From an uncultured Clostridia bacterium (GTDB lineage: Bacteria > Bacillota > Clostridia > Christensenellales > CAG-138): 24,586 nucleotides of DNA. The stretch covers positions 1 through 24,586 of the forward strand of contig CALAXO010000125.1 in the NCBI GenBank assembly GCA_937894955.1. The letters run 5' to 3'. Positions 21,924-24,586 of this stretch are shown here, one piece after another. The notes under the pieces are model-generated. The model was given only the letters and a program-made list of their open reading frames with translations. It made no database searches and was not told the DNA's origin. Each line of letters opens with the position of its first letter. The first letter of the stretch is position 1. Both the position numbers and the translations under genes were made by a program.

Positions 21924-22015
21924 CCGTCCGCACACATGCCGTTTTCGTTGTGAAAATGTGACATACCCCGCCGAAAACTGTTTTTTGCAGCGGATTCTGC
22001 ATTTGGAGAGCTCAA

Positions 22016-23215
22016 ATGAAACAGAGTGTAATAATTGACATCGGCAGCAGTAAAGTTCTTGCTATGGTTGTCTGCCCTGCGGCTGACGGCGCGATCATTG
22101 TTCAAAATGCCGAAGAACGTACCTATTCCGGGTATCGATTCGGTGAACTTCCGAACGCGGCCGCACTGAGCGATGCACTTGAAAGCATTGTCTCTGCACT
22201 TCGCCGCTCTCAGGGGGTCCGCCTTCGCAGTGCCTGCATCGGAGTTCCCGCACCATTCACAAGGACCCTGCTCAACTCCTGCCGACAGCCTGTTGAATCC
22301 AGATCGCACCGCGTCACGGAACCGGACGTCGATCTTCTGCTTGAGCAGGCGGCAGATTTCACCCCGCCGGAAGGCTTTACGCTGATGCACAGCTCGCTGT
22401 TCAACTTCGAACTTGACGGCATGGCGGCGGAGCATTCGTTTGTCGGCAAGGCCGCAAAGGAAATTTCGGCGGATGCGGCGCATACCTTCGTTGACTCGGC
22501 TTTCGCCGCAGTCGTTTCGGATGCGCTTCGCTCAGAAGGCATTGCTGCCGATCCGTTCGTTTCATCCCAATTAACAGGGGCATTGTTCACAATTCCCGAA
22601 CCGGACCGCGAAAACGGTGCCCTACTAATCGATTGCGGCGGTCAGCATTGTGATGTTTCACTCATATATGACAACGCTCTGCTTTGCTCCGAAAGCATCG
22701 GAATCGGCGGCGAACACTTCACGCGTGATATTGCATACGGGCTGCGTCTTCCGTTCGGCACGGCGGAAAACATCAAGCGCAGGTATGTATTCGGGCTTGA
22801 TTACAGCAACTCAGTTGAACGCGTTATGATTCCCGGAGAGGGACTTGCAACGCTCAGCTGCGGCGCAATTCAATCCGTTATCGAAGCCCGCACCGTTCAG
22901 CTTGCGGATGAAATTCAAAGCATCATCAGCGGCATTGAACAAAACGCTCGGGCGCACTTCCCCGTCTATCTCATCGGCGGCGGAATTGCGCTTATGCGCG
23001 GCGGCACGGAAAGGCTTTCACGACTTCTCGGAAGACGTGTGTATGTTTCCATGCCGCGGACAAGCCTTATGAACACCGTTAACTACGCACCGGCATTTGC
23101 GCTTGCGCATTTCATGCTTTACGGCAGCGGTTCGCTTGCTGTCTGCAGCAGACGACCGGTGGATAATATAGTCGGCAACATCAGAGATTTTTTCGCTTAC
23201 CGACAAAATGCATAG
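22016..23215 (+). CDS. ftsA: Cell division protein FtsA
   Basis: FtsA is an actin-fold protein that tethers FtsZ to the membrane. The 399-residue protein has phosphate-1 VIIDIGSSKVLAMV at 5-18, an SHS2-type 1C region (SACIGVPAPF to TEPDVDLLLEQAADF, about 72-115), phosphate-2 LLIDCGGQHCDVSLI at 203-217, and the adenosine motif YLIGGGIALMRGG at 318-330. The C-terminus NIVGNIRDFFAYRQNA could form the amphipathic membrane-targeting helix. The phosphate-2 loop has QHC where homologues have GTT, so nucleotide handling may differ. GGAGAG (22005-22010) precedes the ATG. ftsZ follows after 112 bp. PilM-type proteins are an alternative but the ftsZ neighbour argues against that. Confidence 0.9.
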   Translation: MKQSVIIDIGSSKVLAMVVCPAADGAIIVQNAEERTYSGYRFGELPNAAALSDALESIVSALRRSQGVRLRSACIGVPAPFTRTLLNSCRQPVESRSHRVTEPDVDLLLEQAADFTPPEGFTLMHSSLFNFELDGMAAEHSFVGKAAKEISADAAHTFVDSAFAAVVSDALRSEGIAADPFVSSQLTGALFTIPEPDRENGALLIDCGGQHCDVSLIYDNALLCSESIGIGGEHFTRDIAYGLRLPFGTAENIKRRYVFGLDYSNSVERVMIPGEGLATLSCGAIQSVIEARTVQLADEIQSIISGIEQNARAHFPVYLIGGGIALMRGGTERLSRLLGRRVYVSMPRTSLMNTVNYAPAFALAHFMLYGSGSLAVCSRRPVDNIVGNIRDFFAYRQNA

Positions 23216-23327
23216 CAATTATGCAAAGATTGACACAGTATGCACCGATTGGTTTTTGAAAAGAGCAAACCGTTCAATGCATTCTCAAAGTTTAAATCAA
23301 CCGAAGACAAAGGAGGTTTTATCAATA

Positions 23328-24586
23328 ATGGCACTTGATCTTGAACTCGATAACGAACAGGGCAATATTGCCCAGCTTAAAGTCGTCGGCGTCGGCGGCG
23401 CAGGCGGAAACGCAGTGAACCGTATGGTTGAATTTGGTCTTCGCGGTGTTGAATTTGTATCCATCAACACCGACAGACAGGCTCTATTCACCTCCAAGGC
23501 AGACATCAAGGTTCAGATAGGTGAAAAGGCAACCCAAGGTCTCGGCGCAGGTGCGGAACCTGCCGTCGGCAGGGCTGCAGCAGAAGAGAGCATTGATGAG
23601 ATCAACGACGCAATTCGCGGCGCAGATCTTGTTTTCATCACCGCAGGTATGGGCGGCGGCACCGGCACCGGGGCAGCACCCATAGTTGCAAAAGCCGCCA
23701 AAGAACAGGGCATACTGACCGTTGGTGTTGTTACAAAGCCTTTCAGTTTTGAAGGCCGCTCACGCATGAGGAATGCACTTCAGGGCATACGCGATTTGCG
23801 CGAGGTTGTTGACACGCTCATTATCATTCCCAACCAAAAACTGCTTTCCATTGTCGGCAACGCACCCATTAACGATGCGCTCCGCGTTGCGGACGACGTG
23901 CTCCGTCAAGGCGTTCAGGGAATCAGCGACCTTATCACCTGCCACACAATGATCAACAGCGACTTTGCGGATGTTCGCACCGTCCTTTCCGCAAAGGGCA
24001 TGGCCCACATGGGTATCGGCACCGCAAGCGGAGAAGATCGCTGCACGGAAGCTACCCAGCAGGCAATCAAAAGTCCGCTGCTTGAAACAACCATTGACGG
24101 TGCAAAGGGCGTTCTCATCAACGTTGTGGGCGGACCCACTCTCGGCATGATGGAGGTTGACAATGCAACCAACCTCATAACCTCGGCTGTGGATGAAGAA
24201 GCACGCATCATTTTCGCAATGGGCATTGATGACGCAATGGGAGACGATGTTCGTGTTACCGTTATTGCAACAGGCTTTGAGTGGCCCGCAGAACTGGATA
24301 GCGACCCTTCAAGGACGCGTCAAAATGCTGTAAATTCCGGCGTTCGTCCCGACCCCGACTCCCGCAACGGCAGGGGCATTCGTGTTGATACACGTCCCGC
24401 CGCTCCCGACCGTGAACAATATGATATCCGTGACGACCGCGTAAACACTCCGAACGCACAACGCGATTACGGTACCGCACCCATGCGTGACGAAACCGAC
24501 AGGCGCGATTACGTTGACCACAGCTACAGCGACAGGCAGGAGCCCCGCCGAAACACCGCTGACTACAACGGCGGCATTCGCGGCGG
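23328..24586 (+). CDS. ftsZ: Cell division protein FtsZ (3' partial)
   Basis: FtsZ is the tubulin-like GTPase that forms the division ring. The frame is open from ATG 23328, 11 nt after AAAGGAGG, to the end of the window, giving 419 residues without a stop. The N-terminal GTPase domain shows VVGVGGAGGNAVNRM (19-33), the tubulin signature GGGTGTG (109-115), and KPFSFEGRSRM. The T7 loop reads INSDFADV (209-216), with the catalytic Asp residues kept, but the text before it is TCHTM where homologues have a PGLIN-like motif. From about residue 325 a disordered R- and D-rich linker begins. The C-terminal conserved peptide that binds FtsA lies outside the window. Confidence 0.97.
   Translation, partial: MALDLELDNEQGNIAQLKVVGVGGAGGNAVNRMVEFGLRGVEFVSINTDRQALFTSKADIKVQIGEKATQGLGAGAEPAVGRAAAEESIDEINDAIRGADLVFITAGMGGGTGTGAAPIVAKAAKEQGILTVGVVTKPFSFEGRSRMRNALQGIRDLREVVDTLIIIPNQKLLSIVGNAPINDALRVADDVLRQGVQGISDLITCHTMINSDFADVRTVLSAKGMAHMGIGTASGEDRCTEATQQAIKSPLLETTIDGAKGVLINVVGGPTLGMMEVDNATNLITSAVDEEARIIFAMGIDDAMGDDVRVTVIATGFEWPAELDSDPSRTRQNAVNSGVRPDPDSRNGRGIRVDTRPAAPDREQYDIRDDRVNTPNAQRDYGTAPMRDETDRRDYVDHSYSDRQEPRRNTADYNGGIRG

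Noticed and set aside
23230..23258. TTGACA at 23230-23235 as a promoter for ftsZ
   Set aside because: No acceptable -10 box occurs 16-18 bp downstream (TTTTTG region), so it was not listed as a promoter.

Overview
The window looks like a chromosomal segment of a low-to-mid GC Gram-positive bacterium, most likely a member of class Clostridia (Bacillota). The reasons are the GGAGG-type ribosome binding sites, consensus sigma-A promoters, a PASTA-bearing SpoVD-type class B penicillin-binding protein, a DivIB-type FtsQ, the maf-mreB pairing, and InlB-type B-repeats joined to a discoidin-like domain in a surface protein. The DNPR motif of MurE points to meso-diaminopimelate peptidoglycan. The lineage below class is not resolved here. 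No tRNA, rRNA, IS element, phage gene or CRISPR array was seen.

Region 1 (1-946) is the 3' end of a large secreted or surface protein. Region 2 (about 1055-8555) is an envelope and translation-support block on the + strand: a CNNM/CBS membrane transporter behind a consensus promoter and a long hairpin-rich leader, then pyrH (UMP kinase), frr (ribosome recycling), a small PASTA-like ORF, uppS, cdsA, dxr and rseP, closed by an intrinsic terminator at 8518-8555. UppS and Dxr feed isoprenoid carrier lipid to wall synthesis, CdsA feeds phospholipid synthesis, and RseP is a membrane protease. Region 3 (8574-10504) is a two-gene minus-strand unit: maf followed by a degenerate MreB-like actin homologue.

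Region 4 (10716 to the end) is a division and cell wall (dcw) cluster: mraZ, rsmH, ftsL, spoVD-type pbp, murE, mraY, murD, ftsW, ftsQ, ftsA and ftsZ (cut by the window end). It begins with a sigma-A promoter overlapped by three 10-bp-spaced MraZ-type boxes. A second promoter embedded in a palindrome precedes ftsA. murF, murG, murB and murC are absent from positions where many relatives carry one or more of them. Genes are mostly separated by 60-330 bp spacers rich in hairpins; the only tight junctions in the cluster are mraZ/rsmH, rsmH/ftsL and ftsW/ftsQ.

Nothing here is clearly a new biological system. The items most worth a second look are the degenerate MreB-like protein, the attenuator-like leader of the CNNM gene, the palindrome over the ftsA promoter, the in-frame 36-bp repeats inside maf, the small ORF after frr, and the altered motifs in FtsA and FtsZ.
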